A stretch of DNA of 64,000 nt from Diplosphaera chodatii (GCA_032358165.1 JAALGY010000030.1:1849095-1913094), one strand, 5' to 3'; shown: positions 50,240 to 63,773, counted from the stretch's first letter. Made by a program: numbers and translations. The notes: generated from the letters alone by a model not told the origin.

Positions 50240-53200
50240 ATGAAGAGACAGACCAATGTTTGCATCATCAATCAAGGCTCCCTCGTTGCATCAAGCTGTG
50301 ATCCAGCTGCAACTTGTGTGTGGAAACTGTTGGCTTGCTCTTCTGATCTGCAGGCGGCGGCTTCAGAAGCCGGCGCCCAGGATGAGGGCGCGTTGGCGGC
50401 GTTGCTGCTGGGACTGGGGCGGACTTTGTGGGTGGTAGGCTTCATCGTGGTGCCCGCCGCCTTCTTCTGGGCGGGCGTCGCCGCGTGGGACCTGCTGCAC
50501 GGCGCCTACCTGTTGCTGGCGGCGCTGCTCGCCCTGTGGAGACCCCTGGCAGCCCCTGGCAGCCCCAGGTGTCCGAAAATGCGCAAGCAACCCGTGTCAA
50601 AGCGTGGATGTCAGCTGCACAAACCCCCTGCTGCGGGCACCATGCCGTGCTCCACGGGACTGCTTGTCAGCTGGCTGCGTCCTCCTGCAGGCCAGCCTGG
50701 CCATCCTGCCGCGGAGGCACTGGGGCGTCATGCGCGGCTGTGCAGCGCTGCACCTACTGGCCATGTACCTGTGTGTGGTGGCGGGCCTGCCGGGGCTGCC
50801 GGTGCACCGGTACCTGCCCCACGGCGCAAATCACACGCTGCGGCTGCTGGGGCTGTGGGCGCCGCGGCCCGCCGCCATGCTGCCCGTGGCGATGCTGCTG
50901 TGGTTGAGGCACAGGGCTGTTGCGGTGGCCTTCTGGCATGTTGGTGTGCATACGCATCCTTCTTCTGGCTGGCCGACAGTGCAGCCAACTGCAAGACTGC
51001 AGCGGGGTTGCTGCTATGCCCAGCAGTGTGCTAGCGTCATCACTCCTGCAGCATCGCTGAGTCTGATGCAACCTGTGGCTCATCGCAGGCGCTGTTGCAT
51101 GCGGGTCTGGGGGCATGGCTGTGGGCTGTGGCGGATGCGGAGCGGCGGCGGCAGCCGGACATAGGGGAAGAGGCGCCCGCCGCCACGGCCCTCCCGGCGC
51201 CGGTGCTGTGGTGCGGCCGCATGGCGGTCGCCTTCGGCTCGCTGGTCGTCGTGCTGCTGGTGAGTGCATTGGATGACTTCCTGATCCCTGTGGTACATGA
51301 GACCGAGCGGTTGAAGCAGCACACATGCTCTGCCTCTGCTGATGAGCGATATTGAGAGGTGCATTGCTGAGGTCGCTTTTGTTCAGGCTGTGGCCATGCT
51401 GACCACACTAGAAAGGATCTGAGCTGTTGATGCGGCACACATGCTCTGCATGTGCAACCTGCGATTGTAGGACCTTCCATTGCGTCAGGTAACAAGAAGC
51501 AACATGCAACACTGCTGGTGGTGCACAGGGCTACTTCCTGCTGCTGTGGGACACGCCTATCAGCCTCATTGGGCTGGGCTACCTGCTGCTGCTGGCGGCG
51601 GTGTTTGTGGCGCGGCCGCTGCGGGGCCGCTTCTGCGAGCGCGACGCCGGCGGCCACTACCTGGGCCCGTCCCCCGCCGCCGCCCGCACCCTGCTGCACC
51701 ACCATACCAGCGCTTGGACCTCCGTGCGTCCACTGCTTTCAGCTCCAACAAATTCGCTGATGCCGCCCATTGCTCCTCTGTTATTTAGCAGAATCTCCTA
51801 TACACTTCCTCACATGGAATTCTTGAGATCTCGAACCTTTGCTTGCAACGACACCTCGTGCACACAGCTACAGCTTGCACCCTTGATTGACCATGTGCCT
51901 GTGGCCTGCAGCTCGCGGCCACCAGCTGGTGATGCTTAGCAGCGGCGCCGGCCGCTGGTGACAGTGGCGGTGCTGGCAGCGTACGCCTTCTGCGACGGGC
52001 TGGCGCAGTACCTGGCCGCGGCCACGCCCCTGCCGTCCTGGCTGCCCATGTCGGAGAGCGTGACCAGGTTTCTGCAGGTAGTGCACGTGCAACCTGGGAT
52101 GCTGCACCCTGCTGCAGGCTGTCTCATCTTCACAAGGCTGCACAATGCCTACATCATCATTCGCTTTGCAATCAAGGCAATGGTCCATGGTTTGTACAAT
52201 TCAGGAGGTGGTGGGGCTGGGGGTTGTGCGGTCACAGCCGCTGCTGCAGCTGCAGCTGGCCCGCGGGGCGTTGCTGCTGGGGCCGCTGCACCTGTACCGC
52301 TTCTGCTTTGTCGTTGGCTGCCTCGTGGTGCGCTTGGCTGCAGCTCTGTGAACCACCTGATATCCTGCCTGCCGATTTGCTGCTCGACTGTCAGGTGAGT
52401 GCCAGACGCCCGTCAACAGATAAAACTCAAGCCCAGCAGCTTCACGGGACTTTGATGATCCTGTGAACGTCCTTCACTCCAGGATCAGGCAACTCACGGC
52501 CGGGAGGACGAGGCAGCGGCCGAGACACGGCGGCTGGCGCGGCAGAGCCACCTGGGCGCCTTCATCAAGCGCGCCATCGTGCTGCACGGCGGCAAGCTGG
52601 TCGCGCTTGCCGCTTCGTGGGCGGCCGCCCAGCGACCCGGCGCCATTGGCTGGGTGTACGCAGGTGGGGTGTATTGCAAGCCATTACGGAGTTCTGGTTG
52701 GCCAAACAGTTGTCTGCTTGATTGAGTGTATGCCATCTACCATCGTCCAGAAGCTGCTGGGCCTTGGCAGATTTGCAGCTTGTGCCCGGGTGAACAACAG
52801 GCCATGCAATGCTGCAGCTGGGCTTGTGGCGGCAGCGCCCCTGTTCGGCGGGCCGCGCTCCAACTCCAAGGCAAACCGCGCGCTGTTCCGCACCGTCCTG
52901 GCCGCCACCGACGCGCTCACCATGGCCTGGCTGCTCAGCCAGTACACCTTCCAGGTGCACATGCTGTTCCGCTGCTGAGAGCCATGTGTAATATCACCCT
53001 TGTGTTTGGTGTGCAAGCAGCTATGTCACCTGCACGCAAGCAATGTGACTGCCGCTGCAGTTTCGACAATGCAATCAGGGGCACAGCACTGGTGCTCCTG
53101 CATGGCTGACGATCAGCACGGTTACTGACCAGGTGACGTGGTTGCGGCACTTCCTGGGCAAGCAGGTGGTGGCATGGCTGGTGTGGGGCGGGCTGCGGGT

Positions 53201-56200
53201 GGTGCCCGGCCGCGCCTTCGCCCTGGAGTCCGTCCTCCGCATGAAATTCCTGTTGCTGTTCGCCGTCACGCTCAAGCGCCGCTCCTTCAAGGTGGCTGCT
53301 TCATCCCTGAACAGAAACCTGTTCCGCCTGAATATCCAGCAGGGTCGGCCCTGGAGCACTGTCGCAGGCTTCTGTAGGCGTCCTCTGGGTTGCTCGTTGA
53401 CAGCTTCACACCCACCATCCTACCTTCCAGCTATCAGTGCACCACTCAGGCAGCGGATTAGATGCAGCAGCAGCTCCAACTGCAGCTGCGTTCTGCACCG
53501 GTCCTGCCTGATTTGGCTCGTGCAGCTCATGGCATGGTGCTTTCTCTACGAGATGAATGGCTACCCACATCTGCATGTGCGTCCACCTTGCCTGCTCATT
53601 CTTGGAACTGCTTCTGCCTGCAGGTGGCTTCAGCGCATGCCGCAGGCGCTGAAGGATGCTGCGGGCCCCGGGGAGCCGATCCCGCTGTTCTGGCCATCGG
53701 CTTAGGAGGGCGCCCGCGCCGCCGCCACCGCGCCCTGGGGCGGCTTCATCACCCGGCTGCGCGCCTCGCCGGCTGCCACGACGCTGCGCCTGGCTTTCCA
53801 GGTGCATGGCTGCTGTTGCCTTTGCCGATCCGGGCCACTGGTGCCATGCCTCGTGTGCACAAATGACGTCTGCACAACTTTTGCCTGCTCATGCAGTGCT
53901 TCCATGTTTGCAGGATGTGACGGGGCGGTTGCGGACCAGCGTCAACCGGGTCCTGACAGCAGTGGACTGGCCGCCGCCTGCATCTCAGCAGCCTGCTGGC
54001 AATGGGGCAGCGGCAAATGCAGTCGCAAGCGATAGGCTAGGCGCCGGCACGGACTCTCAGGCTGATGAGCAGCCCACAGCAAACGCAGAAGGCGATGCCA
54101 TAGCCCATGCGCACTCCGCAGCGGCAGCGTCGAGACAGAGCAGTGGATTGCACGCTGGGCCCGGCAGCTGTCCATGTTCCGCTTCGCGATGCTGGACTGG
54201 ACCGAGCGCCTGTGGCAGGTGCAGTGGGGTGCTGGTACCAGTGACCAGCTGCCATGTCAGAGCGACAGTAAGCAGCTGCCATGCTACAGCGAACAACAAA
54301 TTCATTTGTGGCTGCGTGTCTGTGACCTGGGGTGTGACTGTTGCGCCTGCGGCCATGCAGGTTGATCTGCTTTTGATGCAACGTGCTCGCAGGACTGGGG
54401 CTTGGAGATCTGCTTATTGACGCTGCTTCTGTCGGCGTTCCTGTACCTGAATGCGCTGTTGCTCATCTTCTTCCTGTGCATCGGCGCTTGGCATGGCGCT
54501 GCCCAAGGGGGCCCGCCGCCGCACCTGGGCCATGGTGAGGGTTTTTAAATCCCTAAATTACCGCTATTCTGCTGCAGCATTGCACTGTCGCATGAAGCCA
54601 TCAGTTGCACCAACTGACCATAGCTCCATGGCGTCGCGCCCCTGAACGCCGTGGCGTCATGCATTGGACAGGTGGTGTTGCCACTCCTTGGTGGGCTGCT
54701 GCTGTACCAGTACAGCGTCCTGATCGGCCTGCCTCCGGGCCTGCACTGGGGCTCGCTGCGCCACCTGTTTGCTGCGCAGCCCCTTGGGGGTGCCTGCGCT
54801 GAGTGATGTTCAGGCGCACCATCACCCCAGGCCGCCAGATGCACCATCAACATCGCTGCTCCTAGGAGGCCTCAAGGTAGGTCATTGTCCTCCACACTCT
54901 GTTGCTACCATCATATTCCCCACCCCATAGCATGCCCCATGTAGCAGCATCCGCTGGCATCTGACAGTTGACTCAAATGCTGCTACAGAGCTGGCTTGGA
55001 CTGGAAAGAGTGGAGCGAGCGGCTCTGTGGGGCATCTCTCCGTGATACAGGTATCCTGTTGTGGTTTTTTCCCACAACACATGTCCTGCATGCCTGCAAT
55101 ACTTCTGCTCACTTGTGAACATTCTGTGGGACTCAAGTGCGCTGCGTTACAACAACTTGTCCCCCATCATTCGCAAGGCTCTCTGCTGAGACCCTGCGGG
55201 CTTATGATGCTCAGGTGCACTGGTCGGCATCGCGCCACTGCTAGACGGCAATGCGGATGACAATGCAGCGCCATCAGCACCAGGCGGCAGCCGGCAGGGT
55301 AGTGGCGGTAGTAGCGGTGCGGTTGCCAGCACTGGCCGCGGCCCGCAGCTGTGGGCGCCCTTGGAGTACGAGGCCATGCCCCGCTGGCCGGCGCTGGGTC
55401 GACTGGTGCCGGTACCTGTTCTACAAGTCGGCAGCTTTCATCTCAACACCAGCAGAGACACTGCTGCTGAGGCATGGTGAGCGTTGTCCACATCATGCTC
55501 CAAGGCTGGTGTGCTCCTACTGCAGGCACTACACAGATGTGGTGCTGATCGCCGTGGTGGCGCTGTGTACGCTGGAGGATGATGTCATCCACGCCGGCTA
55601 CCTGGCTTTGGCGCTGCTGTTCTTCCGCCGTCGCGACGAGCTGCGCATGCAGCGCGACAGGTGTTACATTTCGTGATTCGCTTACTGTCTTTGGAACACA
55701 CCCTGCATGCGGCAACTGATGTGTGACAGCAACAGAAACAATCCTTTTCCACTCTGCTCAGGATGTTCAAGTGGCTGCCGGTGTACAACTTCCTGGTCAT
55801 GTTCGTCGCCCTGGCGTACCAGGCGCCCTTTGAGCGGCTGTTCGGCCGCTTGATCCACCCCGACATAAAGGTGCTGCCACCACTGGTGCTGGCTGCATTG
55901 TGGGAACAACATTGCTGTGCTGCAACAGTTGATGCTCTGCCTCGTGCTCCCGCATCAACACTACCGCCAGGCCTCTTGTGTGTTGAGAAGATAAAACTCG
56001 GAACATGTGCTGCCAACCATGCAGTCGCACCTGTGCAACCTGCCGCACCTGGCGGGGCTGTGCAAGATGGTGGGCGCGGCCGTACGGCTGGTGGGGCTGT
56101 CGGCGTGCGGCGCCGTGGCGGACATGCTGCTGTGGGCCATCGCCAGCGTGCAGACGCGCGTCTTCGCGTCCGCCTCCTACCGCAGGTGCGTGGTTTCCAC

Positions 56201-59200
56201 GCTCTCGGTTAGCGTAAAGTGATGGTCGGATGGTTGGCATATGTAGGGCGCTTGAGACGATGCCAAGGAGGCTACTGCTGAGCATTGGACCCTGGCGGCG
56301 CAGGGCTATGGACGTGGTGGCAGCGGAGGCTGCAGCGGATGCAGCCGCGGAGCGGGAGCACACTCTGGAGCTGCAGAGGTCGCAGGAGGCCGCGGCGCTA
56401 GCGGCCTCACGGCTGCGGCGAATGAGGGCACAGCGTGTCCACCGCCTGAAGGTGCCCACCATGTGCTGGCCACAGCGAGGGTAACACTTCATGCACTCCT
56501 GTGCAGCATGAGCAGTGACAACACCTTGTGCATCCCACTTCCGTTCTGAATTCAGCATGGCTGAGCACGTCACATGTTGTAGACGGGCGTGTCCCGGCGG
56601 ATGGGCGGGGTGTACAATGTGGACCCCATGCTGCTGGACTTCGCGCCTGGTGAGCTTGCTCCAGTGCGCATGTCAATGGCAGGGCATTTAGATTCTAGAC
56701 GATGCATGCCGGTTGGAGTGCTCCACGCATACACTGCCATGACGGCGGTCTGCTTGTTTCTGTGCAGAGGTGGATGATGACCTGCCTGAAGAAAGCCTGC
56801 GTGACAGCGGCATGACAATGGCGACGGCAGCCCTGTGGCGCGCGAGGCCAAGTTGCACGGCACCTTCCCCTCGTCCTCAGCTCTCGACAAGGGCGAGTGC
56901 GAAACCTCCTTCGTTCTGGCCACTGATCATATAGCAAGCATGCATCGAAATATTGACGTGGTGCTGGTGTGCGTCCGTCTACAGGTGTGGAGCAGGTGGC
57001 TGATGCCGCAGCCGCGCTGGTCACCCCGGGGCAGCAGGATGGGGGGCAGCAGCGCCAGCAGCAGGCCCGTCAGCGGCCACGCACCTGGCTGTCGCAGCTG
57101 GATGCGGCGCTGCTCGGCAGGGAGCGGCAGGCGCACGTGGTGTACGCGCTGTTCTTTGCGGTGTTCGTGGCGGACTACAGCCTGCTGGCGCTCGCGTACC
57201 CCGTCAGCCTGCTGGCCTACGCGCTGCTGTCCCAGAGGCTCAGGCGCCAATACTGGCAGGTGCATCACATGCAGCTGCTGTTGCTGCCGTTGCAAAGAAT
57301 CCCACATTGACAGGCGTGCCTGCATGCCCCTGGTGTTTTGAAGGCTCTACATGACGGTGGTCGTCCCAGGTTGTTTCACAGGCTGTCTTTTTCTGCTGTG
57401 CAGGGGGTGCTGATGTGCACGGAGGTAGTGTCAATTGCGCAGTATAGTATGTGTGGCAGATCCCCACTCGCCGGAACTGCCCCTGGGTCACGCCGCTGCT
57501 GCGCACCCGCACGGAGCAGGTTTGTGCATTTTAAAAGGGGGTTGCAGTGACATCAGCTGCCTATCTGTCACGAATGCGGTGCTGGTGCGACAGACACCAT
57601 CGAACAGGTCTACTTGCGCTAGCCCTGTTGGTGACTTATATCACTGAGAATCCTGGGTTGCGCTGCAGGTGGGGCCGCACCAGGCAGCGCTGCGGTGTCT
57701 CCCGCTGTTCCTGCTGTACCTGGGCACGCTCATGCACACCCACTCGCTGGCCTACCTCCAGGTCTGCACCTGCATCCAGGGTGTGAGTTGCATCCGCCAG
57801 GGCCCTGCTGATGCTGCTGTGCTGACTATACAAAACAGGAAGGTGCGACTACGAAGGCGCTCAGGGTACAAAAGATATCAACACTATGCACACTGACATC
57901 CACAGGCTGGCGCAGCGGCGGTGGACAAGCCAGCCGAGGCAGACCTGGAGACACGCCATAAGCAGCAGGATGGCGGTACAGATGCAGAGGGCGGCCGCAG
58001 AGACGCCTGCGCTGGGCGCCGCCGAACAGACTCTGCTGCCCTGCAAGTGGGGCGGGTATGCTGTTGTCATGCACTCTACCTTGGCTGCTGCCTTCTCGGG
58101 AGCAAACCCTTCGTACCCAGAAGCACGTCCTCATAATATCCAGAAGAATGCAGGTGCTGCCATCCTGCCGTTGCGCAGGGGCAGACGAATTGGCTGCACC
58201 GGACAATCGACACCACAGCTTCAGCGGCGCTGGCCGTCTTCGAGTTCTTTGCACGTGTGACAACCACTTCAGAACGGCCGCTCTACTTTGTGCTACTGGA
58301 GGCTGCGCCTCGCAAAGGTTTGCTGTCTGAGACACCTTGCCAGAACGCTGGGTGCTGCAACACTGTTGCTCCCCCCCTGGCTATTGTGGTATCACAATGG
58401 CAAGATTTTCAGGCTGGTGCGTGGGCCCTGCTACTGCAGATGGCAACAGGACGAGCTGCGATGGGCAGGCGGGCGCTGCAGGCGCAGGTCAGCTCAATCT
58501 TGGACGGCTACAGGGCTGCGGATGTGGCGGCTCGCACGCTGCAGAAGCGGCGGCGGCTGGAGCTGGCCGAGCGGAGGGACGTCAGCGGCGACGGCGCCGG
58601 GTTGATAGATATGCCCGGCACTGCCCACCAGGTTTGTTGCTCTTGCAATGCTCCAGCACAAGGATTGGTGCAACAGCACAACCACAGCTTCTGACACCAC
58701 TGCAGTCTGTTCCGCTGCACTGCTGATGCAAACCCTCCTGCAACTTCGCAGCATCCCAGCGGCGGCCGGTTCGTGGACCTGGCCTCTGCCGCCCCGCTGG
58801 CAGCATCAGTCAGCAGGGTGTACAGCCGGTCAGACGGCAGCGCCGTGGCGCTGCTGGAGGTGGTGGCGGTGCAGGCGACTCCCTACACGACCGGCGGCTA
58901 CTCTGGCACAGCTGGCTGGCCGCTCAGGTGTGCAGGACTTCATGCTGTTGCAGTTGCACAGACACAGGGCGGTGGCATGGAACGGTGCATCGGTGATGTG
59001 ACAGTTTATAGTGAGTGACGATGGTGTCAGGCAGGTTCGGCCCTCTGCAGGTCGTTAAGGCCAGCGCAGCATGTGGCAGAGACTCTGCTGCGATACCAAC
59101 AAGGCGGCAATCGGTCTGGACGAGACCATAGCCCTCAAGGTGAGAAGGCAGCATCTGCACGGATTGCATGCTGCGTGTGCAACTTCTCATGTGCCTACTG

Positions 59201-60671
59201 TGGTTGTTGGGCTTGATGATGCTGCTGCATTTCAACACAACAGATGGACCCGCTCAGCAGCATGCAATAAAAAGCACTGGGGAGCAGCAGCAGCCGCGGC
59301 AGGGCAGCTCCGAGATCGAACCAGCCACCTCGAGAGGCGGCCAGGGGCAGCCATCCGCGCTGGCAGGCAGCCTGCTACCCACCAGCAGCCAGTTGTTGCA
59401 AGGGCCCCAGCTTGGGGGCCAGAAGCCTGATGAGTCTGACAACGCCCGCACGGAGAAGTCAGAACCCAGACAGCCGCAGGTCCCCCAGCCAGCCACGCCA
59501 CGGCCGCGGCGGCGCTCCACCATGCGGGTTCAGCCGCAGGGCAGCATGCCGCAGCCGCCACCAGCGATCTCTGTCGAGCTGCAGGTATCAACATGCAGGA
59601 AGGCCTTCTGAGTTGTCAGTCATGACAGCAAAGGCTCAAGCAGGTGGCAACGGCTGGAACGTCACCGCTGCCCATCTGTTCCAGGTGGAAGGCGCCGAGT
59701 CGCACGCACAGATGGAGAGCAGGACTGGTACATGCTGACCGTGGCCGCCGACCTGCTGGCTTTCCTGTATGCATCGCTCTTCTACCAGATTACTATGCGT
59801 AACAATTCCTGCACGCTTGTCTGTGCCCGGGCGCAGGATTAGCAGCGAGTCGTCTGACGCCCTGGGTCATGCGTGACTCTCAGCAGTGTCGCATTCCAGA
59901 ATGCCAACGCCTGCGCATGCCTGGTTGACAGCAGCAGCTGATATTGACAAATTGTTCTTGTTGTCGACAGGTCGTGCTGTCCAGCGCGAGCACGCTGGCG
60001 GATCTGACGGAGCAGCGCGTGATCCCGACGGACTACCGGTATTGCCTCATCTTGCTGTACCTGTGCCTGGTGCTGGACCGCGTGTTCTACACCCTGGGCC
60101 ACCACCTGGGCAAGGTGCACCGACCTTGCAGCCATACAGCATGATGCACCATGCAACCTGCTTCGCCAGAGTGTGCAACCAGCTTTCCTGGTCTGTCCCA
60201 CCCACTGTATGCTCTGCTGGTGCTATGCTTTGTGGTATGTGCTTCGCTGTGCTGTGCTGTGCTGTACGTCGTGTATTGTGAGGACCTTTTCGTCTGGCAT
60301 GCTGCAGGCGCTGCTGCTCGCGGGGCAGGCGGCGCTGGTGTACCAGTACTGCCTGAGCCTGTTCTGGTCCCCCCCTGAAGATGTCGAGCGCCGCCCACGG
60401 CCACCTGCGCGTCTTTGCCGCCCTCAAGTCTCTCGTGTTTATGGTTTCGGCGCTGCAACTGCGATCTGGCTACCCGCCGCCCGCATCCTATCAGTGAGCC
60501 GCGGCGGACGCAGCTCACAGCAGTACTGTAGGTCTGTCTTCTGCATGCCTGCAAGGCCATTTAAGACGTGTCGTCAATGATAACATCTGCATCAACCCGC
60601 AGGGGCGGCAGGGGTCGCCATTCTTTCGTTTTCACAAGGAGCACCGGCATGATCGGCTGGCTGGGCTTCCA
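50240..60671 (+). CDS. PIEZO-type mechanosensitive channel, frame-broken and lacking pore
   Basis: PIEZO proteins are very large trimeric cation channels opened by membrane tension. More than 30 exons read as N-terminal and middle PIEZO repeats, e.g. to 50568, 50691-50943, 51089-51259, 51529-51723, 51940-52077, 52483-52663, 52818-52954, 53133-53291, 55526-55660, 55762-55870, 56025-56185, 56247-56451, 56985-57259, 59971-60113, 60309 to about 60493. Membrane helices: LWVVGFIVVPAAFFWAGV, LLPLLGGLLLYQYSVLIGLP (about 54690) and LYLCLVLDRVFYTLG (about 60060). Family-like motifs: MFKWLPVYNFLVMFVALAYQ, the charged helix near 56290-56450, and HLRVFAALKSLVFMVSALQ with LRSGYPPP at 60400-60490. A last plausible exon (60603-60671, FTRSTGMIGWLGFQ) abuts the satellite. 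The following pore helix, extracellular cap and C-terminal domain are not seen. Start MKRQTNV at 50240 is tentative. Several frame breaks (see findings) suggest a decaying gene or assembly indels. Confidence 0.75.
53703..53705 (+). other. In-frame TAG in a putative PIEZO exon
   Basis: Reads GEPIPLFWPSA-stop-EGARAATAPWGGF in one frame, continuing to a good donor after LRLAFQ. Alternatively CTTAG serves as the acceptor and the upstream stretch is intronic; the phases would allow that. Confidence 0.5.
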
Positions 60672-61490
60672 GGTCTGGGCGGCGGCGCTCAGCCTGGTGT
60701 CTGTTCACTGTCAGGGCATACCAGACGAGGCGCGACCTCCTGCCTGAAAGCTGCCAGTTCTGAGGCTTCAAGTGGTGCATCTACCGAGCCTCACGGATGC
60801 TTTGGCTGCCCTGATGCAGGGTTTGACATATGCTGGCAGCTTACAAGCTGGGCGGCGACGCTCAGCCTGGTGTCTACTATCCCTGGGGCGGTTCAAACGA
60901 GGCGCGAGCTGCTGCCTGAAAGCTGCCGGTTCTGAGGCTTCAAGTGGTGCATCTACCGAGCCTTATGGATGCTTTGGGTGCCCTGATGCAGGGTTTCGGC
61001 TGTGCTGCCCGCTTTCAAGCACCAGGGCGACGCACGTCTCTCCATCTACTGCTTCCGGGGCGGTGCAGACCATGTGCGACCTGCTGCCTGAAAGCTGCCG
61101 GTTCTGAGGCTGCTACATGTGCATCTGCCGAGCTTCAGGGATAAGTTGGGTGCCCCGATGCAGGGTTTGAACTATGCTGGCAGCTTACAAGCACCACGGG
61201 GTTGCATGGACCAGGTATTGCCCATTGTCAGGGCGGGTTCAGACGAAGCGCGCCCTGCTGCCTGAAAGCTGCCAGTTCTGGAGCTTCCAGTGGTGCAATC
61301 ACTGAGCCTGAGGGCTGCTTTGGCTGCCCTGATGCAGGGTTCCGACTTTGCTGCAGCTTTCAGGCTGGGCAATGGCGCTTAGCACCGGTATCTGCCCATT
61401 GTCAGGGCGTACCAGACGAGGCGCGGCCTGCTGCCTGGAAGTTGCCAGTTCTGGAGCTTCCAGTGGTGCATTCACTAAGCCTTATGGACG
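60672..61490 (+). repeat. Second array of the 172-174 bp satellite
   Basis: About five monomers of the same family and orientation as the 44.7-47.0 kb array. The landmark GGCGGTTCAG or its variants fall at 60715, 60887, 61059, 61232 and 61406, spaced 172, 172, 173 and 174 bases. It starts immediately after the last PIEZO-like exon, so the PIEZO segment is bracketed by the two arrays. Confidence 0.85.
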
Positions 61491-63773
61491 GAGTAGGGCC
61501 TGACATAGACCTTGCGTATGTCATCTTGCAGCGCAGCGCTGCCGCCTGTGGACCTGCCATCACTCTGGAAGAGGACAGCACCAAACCCGCCCCCGGTTTG
61601 ACGGCACAGACGATGCCATGGCTGGCGGTGACGCCATCACCACGCGCTGCCGACTCCCAGTGCTGGCCCCGTAACGGCGCCAGCCACCATCGCTCCCCAC
61701 CCACCACAGCCCCAACTGCTGCTTTTGCTGGCGCGCCGACTTGTGCCCCTACAATTCAGGCGACCGCAGCACCAGCAGCCCACTGCCGCCCCCATGAGCC
61801 AACCAACCAAGGCGGCCCCACCGCAGCTCTGATCGAATCAGCCAGCTGACGGATGCATGCGCCTCCGCCATTGATGGGCTTGCCGCCTGGAGTTGGTTCT
61901 GGCAGCGGCCTCGCCCAACATGGCGCTTGTTGTAGCGCCTGCCGGCTGCTCTCACCAGCGCGTCGCCGCCGCCCCCAGCATTGCAGCCGATTGCAGCCTT
62001 GGGAGTTGTTGCGCCGGCACCATTAGCGCTGTTGACGCTCACGCACGCTGCTGACGCTCACCCAACGTGAGTGTGTGCGCCGGCAGCAGCCACAGCTGGC
62101 ACCTGCGGGGCTGTTGAGGATGTTGGGCTTGACGCACAGTCAGCCCGCACCACCGCAGTTGGTGTCACCGCTTCTGACCCAGGTGCTCATGACCCGGAAT
62201 TCTATATCATAGTATCTACCATCTGCAGCTGAGCACCCAGTTCAAGTCCGCCACATGACATGGCAGCAGTTGATCAGCACTATGGCAAGTATGCACGCTA
62301 CCACGGGCTGATGGCCCCCACATTGGCACCTGGTTTTATGACAGGCTTTTGACTGACATTGACACAATCATATTGAAAGCTGCAGGTGATTGAGGATTGG
62401 GAGTAGGCGGCAGCGGCAGCACGCAGCAGGACACCTGCTGAGGCGCCTGCCATTCAGGCTCCACCAAGGCTGCGACAGCGCCGCCGTGGCACTTGCTGCC
62501 ATGCCCTCGTCTGCTGCCGAATGCTCCTCCGCCGCTTGCCATCGGAGTGCTCACAGCAGGCTCCAGCGTGTTGCTAGCAGCCGTCCGCAGTCACGCACCA
62601 GGTGCACGCAGCTCTCATCAGTGTCCAGCATCTGCTTCTGGCCATTGCTCACGACCATGGCAGCGTAGCACGCTAGGAACATACATTACATAGGTGGTAA
62701 TGCCTGGATTGCAGCTAACACATCTGCTGCCTTGCGTGCATTGCAGTGTTGGCGATGGCGGGAGAGAACGGCGGTGGGCGTGCTTCAACCATGCGCTGGT
62801 GAACCTGGGCTATCATTCTGGTTGTTTGACGTGCAGTCTGGCTCTTGAGATGCACCAGTTGTGTACACTCTGCTGCGATGCCATGTAGCACTGCGGCAGC
62901 GCATCCAGCAAGATGCCTTTGAAAAATCACCGAAATGATAACCGGCAACCAGCTTTCGTTGATCGGCTCCGCACTCTTTTCTGCAGGCTTAGGCGGCTTG
63001 CGACAGGTCAGCGATTGCGCGGCGCTGATGCGCCCAGCAAGGCAGCGGCGCAGCGCAACTTGCACGTGGAGCGACTGCATGGCGCCAGCTCGTTGCATCG
63101 CATGCAAGGTACTGTCAATGTCGCTTGACCGACAGCATTTCACTCTTGGGCCAGTATTTTCAATTTGACAGAACCCTGTTGCACCTGCACTGTGCGCACC
63201 TGCACTGTGCGCACGCCTGCTGACATGCCAAATTGATGGTATGCATGGCTGCCGAACGCTTGCTGCAGGCAGGCCCTCCTCGGAGGCGTACCAAATCAAC
63301 TGCAGCTGCCCGGGTGGCGGCTGCCTGGCCTGAGCTGGGTGCGTTGAGAAGGAAATGGCGCAACTGCGCAAGGGTGCAGCACTGGGCGCGCAGTGGACGT
63401 CTGCAGTCTCAGCTCGCCAGCTCGGCGTTTAGCGCTACGCAGGTGCTGATATCCTCTGTCAAGCCCTCCCATTGTTCTAGAAGCTACAACTATGGCCAGC
63501 GGCCTGTTGCAGCTGCGCAGCCGCCGCACATGCCTTTTTGAGCCAGCACAGGAGGTTTGCAGGCTGGCAAGCCACCTATAGCATGTGACACGTGTGTGCA
63601 ACCGCTCGCTGGCTGATGCCACCGCGCAACCAGCCTCTGCACCAAGTTAGTGTGCAGCTGTGTAGGGATCCCGGGCAGTGACACCACTAACACCGCAGTC
63701 AAACCCCGCATCAGCCTGCAGAGCGGGCAGGCATCTTCATAACCGTTTGCTGAACGTACGCAGGCCCGGTGAC
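61491..63773 (+). other. No gene resolved
   Basis: Contains a Pro/Ala/Thr-rich open stretch after the satellite (about 61500-61850), an AT-richer patch near 62190-62400, and possible short exons at about 63007-63108 (flanked by ACAG and GTACTG) and 63270-63440. None assembles into a chain or matches PIEZO's C terminus. A 218-codon minus-strand frame at 62715-63371 has no recognisable domain. Confidence 0.4.

Noticed and set aside
60672..61490. Satellite as PIEZO coding repeat
   Set aside because: The same monomer occurs at 44.7-47.0 kb outside PIEZO, and its translation has none of the membrane helices expected for the PIEZO pore.
62715..63371. 218-codon minus-strand open frame
   Set aside because: Long open antisense frames are common in this GC-rich sequence; no recognisable domain or start context.
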